A stretch of 15,669 nucleotides of DNA from positions 1-15,669 of the forward strand of contig JADGED010000037.1 in assembly GCA_016744555.1 (NCBI GenBank), read 5' to 3'. Below the pieces are notes generated by a model. That model ran no database searches. It had not been told where the DNA came from and saw nothing but the letters and a program-made list of their open reading frames with translations. Shown here one piece after another: positions 7,076-14,642 of the stretch. Each line of letters begins with the position of its first letter. The stretch's first letter is position 1. This DNA comes from Desulfuromonadaceae bacterium (GTDB lineage: Bacteria > Desulfobacterota > Desulfuromonadia > Desulfuromonadales > Geopsychrobacteraceae). Made by a program: the position numbers and the translations under genes.

Positions 7076-9433
7076 ATGAGCACACCTGTCGACGACGATC
7101 AAATTGAAATCATTCAAGAATTTGTAACTGAAAGCCGCGACATGATCGAGCAGCTCGAACCTGCGATCATAGAGCTTGGCCAAGACAGTGACCCCGAAGT
7201 AATGAACGCAATCTTCCGTTTATTTCATTCGATGAAAGGAAGTGCTGGCTTCCTTGAATTTGATCACATGACCAGGGTAGCCCACGCAGCAGAAAACCTT
7301 CTTGACCTTATTCGAAACGGTACCATCGACTTGGCTCCTGACCACGTTACCCTCCTGTGTGAAGCATGCGATTTTGCTAAAGATGCACTCGATATAGTTG
7401 ACACTGAATTCACTGATGATTCGATGGCAACAGAAGCCGACACTATATCTGCCCACCTACACGACGCTATTGAAATTGCTAAAAAGGTAAAAGCTGGCGG
7501 TGATGCTGCGGATACTTCAAGCGAGGAGCAACCACCTGAAGCAACTGAGTCCGAGCAAACCAGTGCAACACCAGCGGCAGAACCAACCGAAGCGGCAGCA
7601 ACGCCACCACCTGACGCTAACGATTTTCCAACCATCGAAGTTACTGATGAAATGCGGCAAAGCTTTGTCCAAGAGGGCAACGAGTTACTGCAAAACACGG
7701 AACAAGGTCTGCTTTCTTGGGGCGACAATATAGGCAACAGTGAATTCATTGCCGATATTTTTCGCAATGTCCACAGCTTTAAAGGCAACTGTGGTTTCTT
7801 TGGCTACTCCCAACTTGAAAAACTTGGCCACCAGATGGAAAATGTCTTAGACCGGGTGAAGTCTGGATCTAAGCTTGCGGTCGAAAACCCTGCCGACCAA
7901 CTACTTACCAGTCTAGACATTCTGCAAAAAACCGTGAACAACATTGCGGAAGGCAAAGATGATTCCATAGAGAATCTGGAACAGCATATAAATGATCTTC
8001 AAATTATCATTGCACCACTACTAGGTGATTTTTTAGTTGAAGAGGGTGTTCCAGAACAAGCGATTACCAAAGCCGTTGAAACACAAAAAAAACCGGTTGG
8101 TGAGATCCTCGTAGAACAAGGCACTGCATCTACCACGCAAGTTAGTAGCGCACTTAAGAAACAACAAGACACAATCAACAAAACTAAAGCCGCTGCAAAA
8201 CCTACTCAAAGGACCAAGACCCCGGCAAAACGTCAGGACATTCGGGTCGAACTTGGCAAACTTGATAGCCTTATTAACTTAATTGGCGAGCTAGTTATTG
8301 CCGAAAACATGCTAATCCACAACCCAGACCTCAAAGGGATGCAATTAGAAAACTTCAACAAAGCTGGTCAACACATGTCAAAGTTGGTGCGTGAGCTCCA
8401 AGAGATGGCAATGACTATTCGCATGATTCCAGTATCTGGATTGTTTCGGCGCATGATTCGCTTGGTGCATGACATTTCAGTTAAGGCTGGTAAAAAAGTT
8501 GATTTAGTTTTAATTGGCGAAGAGACAGAAATTGATAAGACCGTAATAGAAACCATAACCGACCCACTAGTCCACTTGCTGCGCAATTCTTTGGATCATG
8601 GCCTTGAGCCACCAGACGAACGAATCGCTTCAGGAAAAGGGGAAAAAGGGACGGTAAAGCTTTCTGCCCGCCATGAAGAGGGTGAAGTTTGGGTAACTAT
8701 TGAAGATGACGGGCGTGGATTAAATAAAGAGAAAATACTTGAAAAAGCCCTTAGCAATGGGATCATAGAAGAGAGCGACCTTGATGATCTAACCGATAAA
8801 CAAATCAACAATATGATTTTTGCTCCCGGGTTTTCTACTGCAGAAAAAATCACCGACATTTCTGGTCGTGGCGTAGGGATGGATGTCGTTAAGAAAAACC
8901 TTGAAAAAATTAAAGGTAAAATTGACGTCACCAGCAACCCCGGGGAAGGAAGCAAGATCACTTTGCGCATTCCACTAACCCTTGCAATTATTGACGGAAT
9001 GATCGTAAGAGTTGGAACCGCAACATGTATTGTTCCAACGCTATCTATGCTTGAAGCTTACCGCCCAACAATGGATCGAATCACCATCACACCAGACGGT
9101 GATGAACTCGCCAAAGTTAGAGAAAACTTCCTGCCGGTTATTAGGTTGCATGAAGTTCTGGGCAAAAAACCAGATTCCAGCGATCTTGAAGATGGCATAT
9201 TAATTGTTCTCGAGTACCAAGACACCCGCTTTTGCCTCTTTATTGATGAAATTCTCGGGCAGCAGCAGACAGTTATCAAGGGGCTATCAAACTACATTGG
9301 TAACGTTGCTGGTGTTTCAGGCTGTACCATCCTTGGCGATGGCGATGTTTGCTTAATTCTCGATGTTGGAACATTAATAGAATCTGCTGAGAACAAAAAA
9401 ACTAGGTATGAAAAAACAGTAAGTAATGCATAA
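7076..9433 (+). CDS. cheA: Chemotaxis histidine kinase CheA with two Hpt domains
   Basis: This 785-residue cytoplasmic kinase autophosphorylates and passes phosphate to response regulators. A first Hpt (P1) domain has HSMKG with phospho-acceptor H51. An acidic, Ala/Pro-rich linker (about 145-185) leads to a second Hpt with HSFKG and H233. A two-unit segment (about 316-365) resembles the MshEN/GspE N-terminal motif: LGDFLVEEG and VGEILVEQG, each followed by a helix ending in Q. A Lys/Pro/Thr-rich linker leads to the dimerisation domain from about 388. The ATPase domain has the N-box LRNSLDHGLEPPDER (near 502), DDGRGL (near 544) and GRGVGMDVV (near 597), and a CheW-like domain occupies about 644-775. 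I see no P2 domain. The duplicated Hpt suggests more than one phosphate route. An A8 run at 8085-8092 interrupts the MshEN-like segment. It is the first gene of the operon, with AAGGA six bases before its ATG. Confidence 0.95.
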   Translation: MSTPVDDDQIEIIQEFVTESRDMIEQLEPAIIELGQDSDPEVMNAIFRLFHSMKGSAGFLEFDHMTRVAHAAENLLDLIRNGTIDLAPDHVTLLCEACDFAKDALDIVDTEFTDDSMATEADTISAHLHDAIEIAKKVKAGGDAADTSSEEQPPEATESEQTSATPAAEPTEAAATPPPDANDFPTIEVTDEMRQSFVQEGNELLQNTEQGLLSWGDNIGNSEFIADIFRNVHSFKGNCGFFGYSQLEKLGHQMENVLDRVKSGSKLAVENPADQLLTSLDILQKTVNNIAEGKDDSIENLEQHINDLQIIIAPLLGDFLVEEGVPEQAITKAVETQKKPVGEILVEQGTASTTQVSSALKKQQDTINKTKAAAKPTQRTKTPAKRQDIRVELGKLDSLINLIGELVIAENMLIHNPDLKGMQLENFNKAGQHMSKLVRELQEMAMTIRMIPVSGLFRRMIRLVHDISVKAGKKVDLVLIGEETEIDKTVIETITDPLVHLLRNSLDHGLEPPDERIASGKGEKGTVKLSARHEEGEVWVTIEDDGRGLNKEKILEKALSNGIIEESDLDDLTDKQINNMIFAPGFSTAEKITDISGRGVGMDVVKKNLEKIKGKIDVTSNPGEGSKITLRIPLTLAIIDGMIVRVGTATCIVPTLSMLEAYRPTMDRITITPDGDELAKVRENFLPVIRLHEVLGKKPDSSDLEDGILIVLEYQDTRFCLFIDEILGQQQTVIKGLSNYIGNVAGVSGCTILGDGDVCLILDVGTLIESAENKKTRYEKTVSNA

Positions 9434-9447
9434 ATAAGGAGGAAATC

Positions 9448-9948
9448 GTGGCGGAAGACCCAAATGCAACCAATTCTGAAACTGAAGACACACAGAAGAA
9501 TAAGTACCTAACATTTCACCTTGCAGGCGAAGATTACGGTATAGAGATTCAGTATGTAATCGAGATCATCGGCATTCAAAATATTACCGATGTTCCAGAC
9601 ATGCCAGAATTCATCCGTGGTGTCATAAATTTACGTGGTAAAGTCATTCCAATAATGGATGTCAGGGCAAGGTTTGGACTTGAAGCACACGAATATGATG
9701 AACGCACATGTATCATTGTCGTCAATATAGACACAACAGAAGTTGGACTTGTAGTAGATGAGGTTAGTGAAGTAGCTGACATACCAGAAGACCATGTTGA
9801 ACCAGCTCCCAAAACTAACAAGAACAATGACGATAATTACATTCAAGGTATGGGTAAAATAAACAATGAAGTTAAAATACTACTAAATATCAACAAGTTA
9901 CTATTTAGTGGTGAAATGCTTGAACTAATTGAGAATCTAGAAGAATAA
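9448..9948 (+). CDS. cheW: Chemotaxis coupling protein CheW
   Basis: This 166-residue protein is an SH3-like adaptor that links chemoreceptors to CheA. It shows the CheW pattern: LTFHLAGEDYGIEIQYVIEI, then FIRGVINLRGKVIPIMDVRARFG, then CIIVVNIDTTEVGLVVDEVSEV, here about residues 21-120. A short acidic N-terminal extension (about 20 residues) precedes the domain. Translation starts at GTG (9448), supported by an excellent AAGGAGG at 9436-9442 that begins just after the cheA stop codon, so expression is probably matched to CheA. No other in-frame start fits as well. Confidence 0.95.
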   Translation: MAEDPNATNSETEDTQKNKYLTFHLAGEDYGIEIQYVIEIIGIQNITDVPDMPEFIRGVINLRGKVIPIMDVRARFGLEAHEYDERTCIIVVNIDTTEVGLVVDEVSEVADIPEDHVEPAPKTNKNNDDNYIQGMGKINNEVKILLNINKLLFSGEMLELIENLEE

Positions 9949-9972
9949 TCAGCAGAAAGAAATAGTTAAATT

Positions 9973-10827
9973 ATGACTCAACAGCAAGACAGTGGCATGA
10001 TGGCCATTTCAGACTCCGAATTTAAACATATTCGGGATCTGATCTACGACCGCTTTGGCATCAACCTAACGGAACAAAAGCGCTCATTACTGGTTGGCAG
10101 ACTACAGAAATTAATGCGCCAACTCGGGCTCCCTACATTTGCAGACTACTTTAACTATCTTGAAAACGACAAAACCGAAGCATCTTTAAGCGAGTTGGTT
10201 GATTTGATCTCAACTAACCATACCTACTTTAATCGAGAGAAGGAGCACTTTAGCTACTTTTCTCAAACGGCACTACCAGCTGTAGTTGATAAATTACGAA
10301 AAGAAGGCCGCAAAGATTTACGCATTTGGTGTGCTGGTTGCTCAACCGGCGAAGAACCGTATACCTTGCTAATGTTAATGAAAGAATATCTTGGTAATGA
10401 TTATGATTCTTGGGATGCTGGTATCTTAGCGACCGATATTTCTGACCGTGCCTTAACAATTGCAAAACGTGGAGCATACGCTACCGACAGGGTAATGCAG
10501 TTACCAGATACGTTACGAAAAAAATATTTTGTTGCCGCAGGTAATGATGAGATGCAAGTTGTAGATAAAATTAAAAATGAGGCGACATTTAGACGTTTCA
10601 ACCTTATGAATACCACTTTCCCTTTCAAAAAATCGTTTCAAATGATTTTTTGTCGCAACGTCATGATTTACTTTGACCAAGTCACAAGGGACGCTCTGGT
10701 TAGTAGATACCATAAACATACAGAAGATGATGGCTACTTATTTATCGGCCACTCAGAAACTCTTGGTAGAGACCAAACCCAATATCGCTACCTAAAGCCA
10801 GCTCTTTACCAAAAAGGGGGGGCATAA
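9973..10827 (+). CDS. cheR: Chemoreceptor methyltransferase CheR
   Basis: This 284-residue enzyme methylates glutamates on chemoreceptors using S-adenosylmethionine. The N-terminal helical domain includes YDRFGINLTEQK and RLQKLMRQLG. It is followed by NHTYFNRE (near 78) and the SAM-binding motif IWCAGCSTGEEPYT (near 118). Later motifs are DISDRAL, the FCRNVMIYFD segment and GHSETL near the end. The length is typical. The ribosome binding site is weak (AGAAAGAA), unlike its neighbours, so CheR may be made at a lower level or may depend on translation of cheW. The gene ends in an A5G7GCA tract, and its stop TAA overlaps the cheB ATG by one base (TAATG). Slippage on the G7 could join it to cheB (see findings). 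Confidence 0.95.
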   Translation: MTQQQDSGMMAISDSEFKHIRDLIYDRFGINLTEQKRSLLVGRLQKLMRQLGLPTFADYFNYLENDKTEASLSELVDLISTNHTYFNREKEHFSYFSQTALPAVVDKLRKEGRKDLRIWCAGCSTGEEPYTLLMLMKEYLGNDYDSWDAGILATDISDRALTIAKRGAYATDRVMQLPDTLRKKYFVAAGNDEMQVVDKIKNEATFRRFNLMNTTFPFKKSFQMIFCRNVMIYFDQVTRDALVSRYHKHTEDDGYLFIGHSETLGRDQTQYRYLKPALYQKGGA

Positions 10828-11879
10828 TGACAGCCCCGATACGTGTTCTTATTGTTGACGATTCTGCTTTAGTGAGAAATATTCTTACTCAAGGACTATC
10901 GCTCGACCCAAATATTCAAGTAGTTGGGACTGCTGCTGATCCCTACATTGCCAGAGACATGATTGTCCAATTAAACCCAGACGTTATGACTCTAGATGTA
11001 GAAATGCCGAGGATGGACGGTGTAGCTTTCTTACGCAAATTAATGCCACAATTTCCAATCCCGATCATTATGGTAAGCTCACTTACCCAGCGCGGCAAGC
11101 AAATCACTATGGAAGCGCTAGAAGCTGGTGCGGTAGATTTTGTAGCCAAACCTACAAGCAATGTAGCTGCAGGCCTTAATGGTATGTTACTCGAACTACG
11201 CACTAAGGTAAAAATGGCATCTACTGCCAATGTTTCGCACTGGAAGGGCAAAAAAGCGGCTTTTCCTAAAACTCGACCAGCATCTGCAGCCCTACCTGAA
11301 TCTACCGACAAAATTATTGCTATCGGTGCTTCAACTGGTGGAACTGAAGCGATACGGCAAGTAATTGAAACCTTTCCTGCTTCTACTGCTGGCACAGTAA
11401 TAGTTCAACACATGCCAGCTGGTTTCACCAAAATGTTTTCCGATCGCCTTGATCAACTGTGCCAAATGCAAGTCAAGGAGGCAGAGCATGGTGATAGAGT
11501 TCGTGCGGGACTCATCTTAATTGCTCCCGGCGGCAAGCAGTTTGAGGTCGTCCGTTCCGGAGGCTTTTACGAAGTCAAAATTGGCGGAGCAGAAAAGGTT
11601 AGCGGACACTGTCCATCGGTTGATGTAATGATGCACTCTATAGCAAAAAACGTTGGTGCGAATGCCGTTGGAGCCATGCTTACCGGGATGGGACAAGATG
11701 GTGCAAAAGGGATGCTAGCAATGCGCCAAGCCGGTGCTCGCTGCATTGCTCAAGACGAAAAGACATCGGTTGTTTTTGGCATGCCGAAAGTTGCATACGA
11801 AAAAGGGGGGGCAGAAAAATTAGTGGCACTCGATAAGATTGCCACATCACTATTAAACCTGCTCACGGAGAAAAAATAG
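10827..11879 (+). CDS. cheB: Chemoreceptor methylesterase/glutamine deamidase CheB
   Basis: This 350-residue protein has a receiver domain (about 1-125) with acidic pocket D11/D12 and phospho-acceptor D57 in TLDVEMPRMDG, and a C-terminal methylesterase. The catalytic triad fits S169 in IGASTGG, H195 in QHMPAGF and D291 in GQDGAKGM, with spacing as in classical CheB. Phosphorylation by CheA should relieve inhibition and allow removal of receptor methyl groups, opposing CheR. Its ATG overlaps the cheR stop (TAATG), and the G7 run just upstream probably serves as its ribosome binding site. Near the C-terminus the same A5G7GCA 14-mer seen at the end of cheR recurs (11800-11813). The stop codon directly abuts the cheD start. 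Confidence 0.95.
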   Translation: MTAPIRVLIVDDSALVRNILTQGLSLDPNIQVVGTAADPYIARDMIVQLNPDVMTLDVEMPRMDGVAFLRKLMPQFPIPIIMVSSLTQRGKQITMEALEAGAVDFVAKPTSNVAAGLNGMLLELRTKVKMASTANVSHWKGKKAAFPKTRPASAALPESTDKIIAIGASTGGTEAIRQVIETFPASTAGTVIVQHMPAGFTKMFSDRLDQLCQMQVKEAEHGDRVRAGLILIAPGGKQFEVVRSGGFYEVKIGGAEKVSGHCPSVDVMMHSIAKNVGANAVGAMLTGMGQDGAKGMLAMRQAGARCIAQDEKTSVVFGMPKVAYEKGGAEKLVALDKIATSLLNLLTEKK

Positions 11880-12368
11880 ATGGGGCAAATAATATTGGGA
11901 GTAGGTGATTATGGTGCGTCGAACTCCCCCGAGGATGAAATCAAAACTTTCGCCTTGGGCTCCTGCGTATCAGTAATCTTCCTCGACCCGAAAAGTCGAA
12001 CAGTCGGTATGGCACACATTGCACTACCAGACTCTTCAATTAACAGTGCTAAAGCGGCAGAAAAACCAGGCTACTTCGCTGACTCTGCCATTCCTGCCCT
12101 TTTGAAGCAGATGGGAGCAATGGGCTGTGACAAACGTGGCAAAGGGATGATTGTAAAGCTGTGTGGCGGTGCTAATGTCATGGACACCAATGACACTTTT
12201 CAAATTGGCAAGCGCAACGCATTAGCAATTAAAAAATTACTTTGGTCATACGGCATGGGTGCTATTGCAGAAGATCTTGGTGGTAACTATAGCAGGACTG
12301 TAGCAATATCTGTTGCTGCGGGACAAATTACCCTCAGCTCACCCGGCAAGCCAAACTGGCAGCTTTAG
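11880..12368 (+). CDS. cheD: Chemoreceptor glutamine deamidase CheD
   Basis: This 162-residue enzyme deamidates selected glutamines on chemoreceptors. The expected catalytic residues are present: T23 and C29 in TFALGSCVSV, and H46 in GMAHIALPDS, with spacing matching the Thr-Cys-His set of studied CheD proteins. The later KLCGGANVMD segment is also family-typical. CGGAG lies nine bases upstream inside the cheB end, and the ATG follows the cheB TAG without a gap, so coupling is likely. In other bacteria CheD is bound by CheC; no CheC is in this window, but three CheX-like proteins are encoded downstream. Confidence 0.93.
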   Translation: MGQIILGVGDYGASNSPEDEIKTFALGSCVSVIFLDPKSRTVGMAHIALPDSSINSAKAAEKPGYFADSAIPALLKQMGAMGCDKRGKGMIVKLCGGANVMDTNDTFQIGKRNALAIKKLLWSYGMGAIAEDLGGNYSRTVAISVAAGQITLSSPGKPNWQL

Positions 12369-12378
12369 GAGACAGATC

Positions 12379-13257
12379 ATGAGTAAAAAAATCAGTCAAG
12401 AAGAGCTGCAAAAAATTGTTGCTTCGGTGCCAATGCTGTCAACCTGTGCAAGTCAATTATTACACGTCACGGCAAAAGAAGATCATGAACTTATTGACGT
12501 AATAGATTTAGTTCGAAACGATGCCAACCTTACTGCGCGTGCACTTAAGGTTGTCAACTCAGCCAGTTTCAGTCTAGTAAACAAAATCACCTCTATCGAC
12601 CGTGCGGTTTCCTACCTTGGTGAACGAATTGTCGTTGGTGTTGCTCTTGGAGACTGTGCGGGCAAACTATTTGAGAAAGAACTTTCTGGCTATGAAGCAA
12701 AAGACGGCTCCCTCTGGCGACACGATTTACGCACTGCAATTGCCTCACGCGAAGTTGCCTTGCAAGGTGGTATGGATATCAGTCCAGCCTTAGCATTTAC
12801 GGCAGGATTATTACATGACATTGGGAAAGCATTAATTTCAGACTACTTAGACGGTTCAGTTGCAGATGCAGTTGAAATAGTAAGCACTAAGAACGAATTG
12901 AACTATCTTGACGCCGAAAAGGAGTTAGTTGGCTTTGATCATACACAGGCCGGCTACGAACTTGCCAAAGCGTGGCAACTTCCAGAGGAACTTGCAGAGG
13001 TAATTTTACACCATCACGAGCCCTCTAAAGCTAAAGATGAATTCAAGCCACTAGTTTATGCCGTTCACTTAGGTGACAATATTGCGATGCTGGGTGGCGG
13101 AGGTACCGGGTCTGATTCTATGCGTTACCAACTAGACAATGCCTACACAGATTTTATTAAAATCACCCCAAACACCCTTGCAACTGTTATGTTAAATGTT
13201 GATATTGAATTTACCAAACTAGAAAGCTCTCTCAACCACTCGGGAGGTGGAAACTAA
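12379..13257 (+). CDS. HDOD domain protein of the chemotaxis operon
   Basis: This 292-residue cytoplasmic protein is dominated by an HDOD domain, with PMLSTCASQLL, LVRNDANLTARALKVVNSAS, SIDRAVSYLGERIVVGVALG, and a preserved HD pair in GLLHDIGKALISDYL. A later HHHEP comes with a coordinated-metal look. HDOD proteins are usually regulatory partners of two-component or c-di-GMP signalling, but many have no proven enzyme activity. The retained HDxxGK and HHHE residues leave metal-dependent phosphohydrolase activity possible. The start at 12379 is chosen because AGGAGA (12367-12372), overlapping the cheD stop, is seven bases upstream; an earlier in-frame ATG at 12313 would read through the end of cheD. 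The stop overlaps the next gene's ATG (TAATG), tying its synthesis to the receiver that follows. Confidence 0.85.
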   Translation: MSKKISQEELQKIVASVPMLSTCASQLLHVTAKEDHELIDVIDLVRNDANLTARALKVVNSASFSLVNKITSIDRAVSYLGERIVVGVALGDCAGKLFEKELSGYEAKDGSLWRHDLRTAIASREVALQGGMDISPALAFTAGLLHDIGKALISDYLDGSVADAVEIVSTKNELNYLDAEKELVGFDHTQAGYELAKAWQLPEELAEVILHHHEPSKAKDEFKPLVYAVHLGDNIAMLGGGGTGSDSMRYQLDNAYTDFIKITPNTLATVMLNVDIEFTKLESSLNHSGGGN

Positions 13258-13631
13258 TGAAACGAATAGTTATTGCTGATGACTCGGCCACTGCCCGAAT
13301 GTTTATCAAACGTTGTCTAGAAATAATTGGATTTAACGATGCCGAAATAATTGAAGCAGAGCATGGAAAACAAGCACTTGCAGCAGCTAAAGAGCAAGAG
13401 GTTGACTTGCTTCTTACTGACCTTAACATGCCGGTAATGGATGGTGAAACCTTAGTTAAATGGGCAAAAGCGAGCCCAAAACTTGCAAACCTACCTATAG
13501 TCGTAATATCGAGTGCTGGCAACCCTGCAAAAGAGAAGCAACTACTCGAAATGGGGGTACATAGAGTACTCAACAAGCCGGTTTCACCACCGGCCATGAT
13601 GGATGCCCTTGCCGACTTCATGGACGAATAG
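13257..13631 (+). CDS. CheY-like single-domain response regulator (first copy)
   Basis: This 124-residue stand-alone receiver has the acidic pair D8/D9, phospho-acceptor D55 in LLTDLNMPVMDG, the switch serine S85 in VVISSAG, and the conserved K107-P108. All catalytic positions are intact and no output domain is present, so it should act by binding a partner protein. It is translationally coupled to the HDOD gene (overlap TAATG, GGGAGG at 13242-13247) and followed 14 bases later by a CheX-like phosphatase. This context suggests an HDOD-receiver-phosphatase sub-module. It could bind the flagellar motor, the HDOD protein, or act as a phosphate sink. Confidence 0.9.
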   Translation: MKRIVIADDSATARMFIKRCLEIIGFNDAEIIEAEHGKQALAAAKEQEVDLLLTDLNMPVMDGETLVKWAKASPKLANLPIVVISSAGNPAKEKQLLEMGVHRVLNKPVSPPAMMDALADFMDE

Positions 13632-13645
13632 CAGGAGACACGGAT

Positions 13646-14119
13646 ATGATTGAACACAAGCCTCTATATCAGGCAATGATAAGTGCCGTTAGCCAAACTT
13701 TAGAAAACATGGCTTTCATGGAAGCAATGGAGCACTTTAATCCTAAATATGAGATTCCAACAGATGAGGTTGTTTGCAACAGCATCCTGATTAATGATCC
13801 AATTCAAGGCGAGATAAAGCTTGCCATGTCCAAATCATTATTGCTCAAATTAACCTGCAACCTGTTCTCCCTTGGTGAAGATGAAATAGACCCTTCACAG
13901 ATGGACGATATACTAAACGAATTACTAAATACTATCGTTGGCCTATTTATGACTAACTTGCTCTCAGACAACCAAGAATACAAAATTGGGTTACCGGAAA
14001 CTGAGATCGCAGGGTTACCAGAAATAGATGCAAGTACGATTGTATGGAAACTTATGACCAGCGAAGAGGATGCTATCCAAATTTTTGCAACTGGGGCATC
14101 ACTAGTTGAACTTAAGTAG
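13646..14119 (+). CDS. CheX-like chemotaxis phosphatase (first copy)
   Basis: This 157-residue protein has the fold pattern of CheX/CheC-type CheY-P phosphatases. An N-terminal helix (YQAMISAVSQTLENMAFM) is followed by beta-strands (ILINDPIQGEIKLAMSKS). The central helix carries the signature E-x-x-N as E92 and N95 in NELLNTIVG. The family uses this Glu and Asn to place water for receiver dephosphorylation. The helix reads ELLN rather than the more usual E(I/L)(A/G)N, and the sequence diverges from the two downstream copies, so it is an older paralogue. AGGAG (13633-13637) lies just after the receiver stop. Its likely target is one of the two neighbouring receivers. Confidence 0.82.
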   Translation: MIEHKPLYQAMISAVSQTLENMAFMEAMEHFNPKYEIPTDEVVCNSILINDPIQGEIKLAMSKSLLLKLTCNLFSLGEDEIDPSQMDDILNELLNTIVGLFMTNLLSDNQEYKIGLPETEIAGLPEIDASTIVWKLMTSEEDAIQIFATGASLVELK

Positions 14120-14212
14120 TAAAAACAACTACCAAATTAAACTTGTACTTTTATGTAGCCACTCAAAAAACAACTAACTAAATCTAAGCCTTTAGGCAAA
14201 GGAGCTCAAAAA

Positions 14213-14584
14213 ATGGGTAAAACAGTACTTATTGTCGATGATTCAAACACCATGCGAAAAATCGTTGCTCGTTCACTACGTCAAGCCGGTATCGACTTCG
14301 ATGCTATCCTTGAAGCAGGAGATGGGCTAGAAGCCCTTGAGGTTCTTGGTGCCAACCAAGTGGATGTCGTCCTTAGCGATATCAACATGCCAAACATGAC
14401 CGGCCTTGAATTTTTAAAAGCTAAATCTGAAGATGATGCAATAAAAGATATCCCCGTTATTATGATTTCAACCGAAACAGGTGCCGACATCATCGACGAA
14501 GCAAAATCATACGGTGCTAAAGGGGCAATTAAAAAACCATTTACCCCAGACCTAATCAACGACACCTTGGGCCCACTACTTTAA
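14213..14584 (+). CDS. cheY: CheY-like single-domain response regulator (second copy)
   Basis: This 123-residue receiver has D9/D10, phospho-acceptor D56 in VVLSDINMPNMTG, S86 at the switch position in VIMISTE, and K108-P109. All residues needed for phosphorylation are present and there is no output domain. INMPNMTGLEFL and KGAIKKPF are close to classical motor-binding CheY proteins, so of the two receivers this is the better candidate for the flagellar or pilus output protein. It differs in most positions outside the motifs from the receiver at 13257-13631. AAAGGAG sits eight bases upstream. A 93-base gap, the largest in the operon, precedes it, and no convincing promoter is seen there. Confidence 0.92.
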   Translation: MGKTVLIVDDSNTMRKIVARSLRQAGIDFDAILEAGDGLEALEVLGANQVDVVLSDINMPNMTGLEFLKAKSEDDAIKDIPVIMISTETGADIIDEAKSYGAKGAIKKPFTPDLINDTLGPLL

Positions 14585-14594
14585 TTTGGTTTTA

Positions 14595-14623
14595 TGGATG
14601 GGTTATTTGCTTTAACCCATCCA
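14595..14623 (+). other. Perfect intercistronic hairpin between cheY and the second cheX-like gene
   Basis: TGGATGGGTTA (14595-14605) and TAACCCATCCA (14613-14623) form an 11-bp perfect stem with a 7-base loop, ten bases after the cheY stop. No T-tract follows, and the next ribosome binding site (AAAGGAG) starts only a few bases downstream. It therefore looks more like a partial terminator, an RNA-processing site or a 3'-end stabiliser that would raise cheY levels relative to downstream genes. Confidence 0.6.
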
Positions 14624-14642
14624 GTTACAAAAGGAGTATTAT

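Noticed and set aside
7264..7788. 174-codon minus-strand open frame opposite cheA
   Set aside because: It is the shadow of the Hpt and Ala/Pro-rich linker region of cheA; composition is Ser/Ala/Val-rich with no motif.
10943..11395. 150-codon minus-strand open frame opposite cheB
   Set aside because: Antisense to the CheB receiver and catalytic regions, with no recognisable domain.
12313..12378. Longer N-terminus for the HDOD protein starting inside cheD
   Set aside because: The extra 22 residues are out-of-frame cheD sequence; AGGAGA before 12379 fixes the later start.
13232..13657. 141-codon minus-strand open frame opposite the first receiver
   Set aside because: Mirror of the receiver gene, which has all its catalytic residues in the sense frame.
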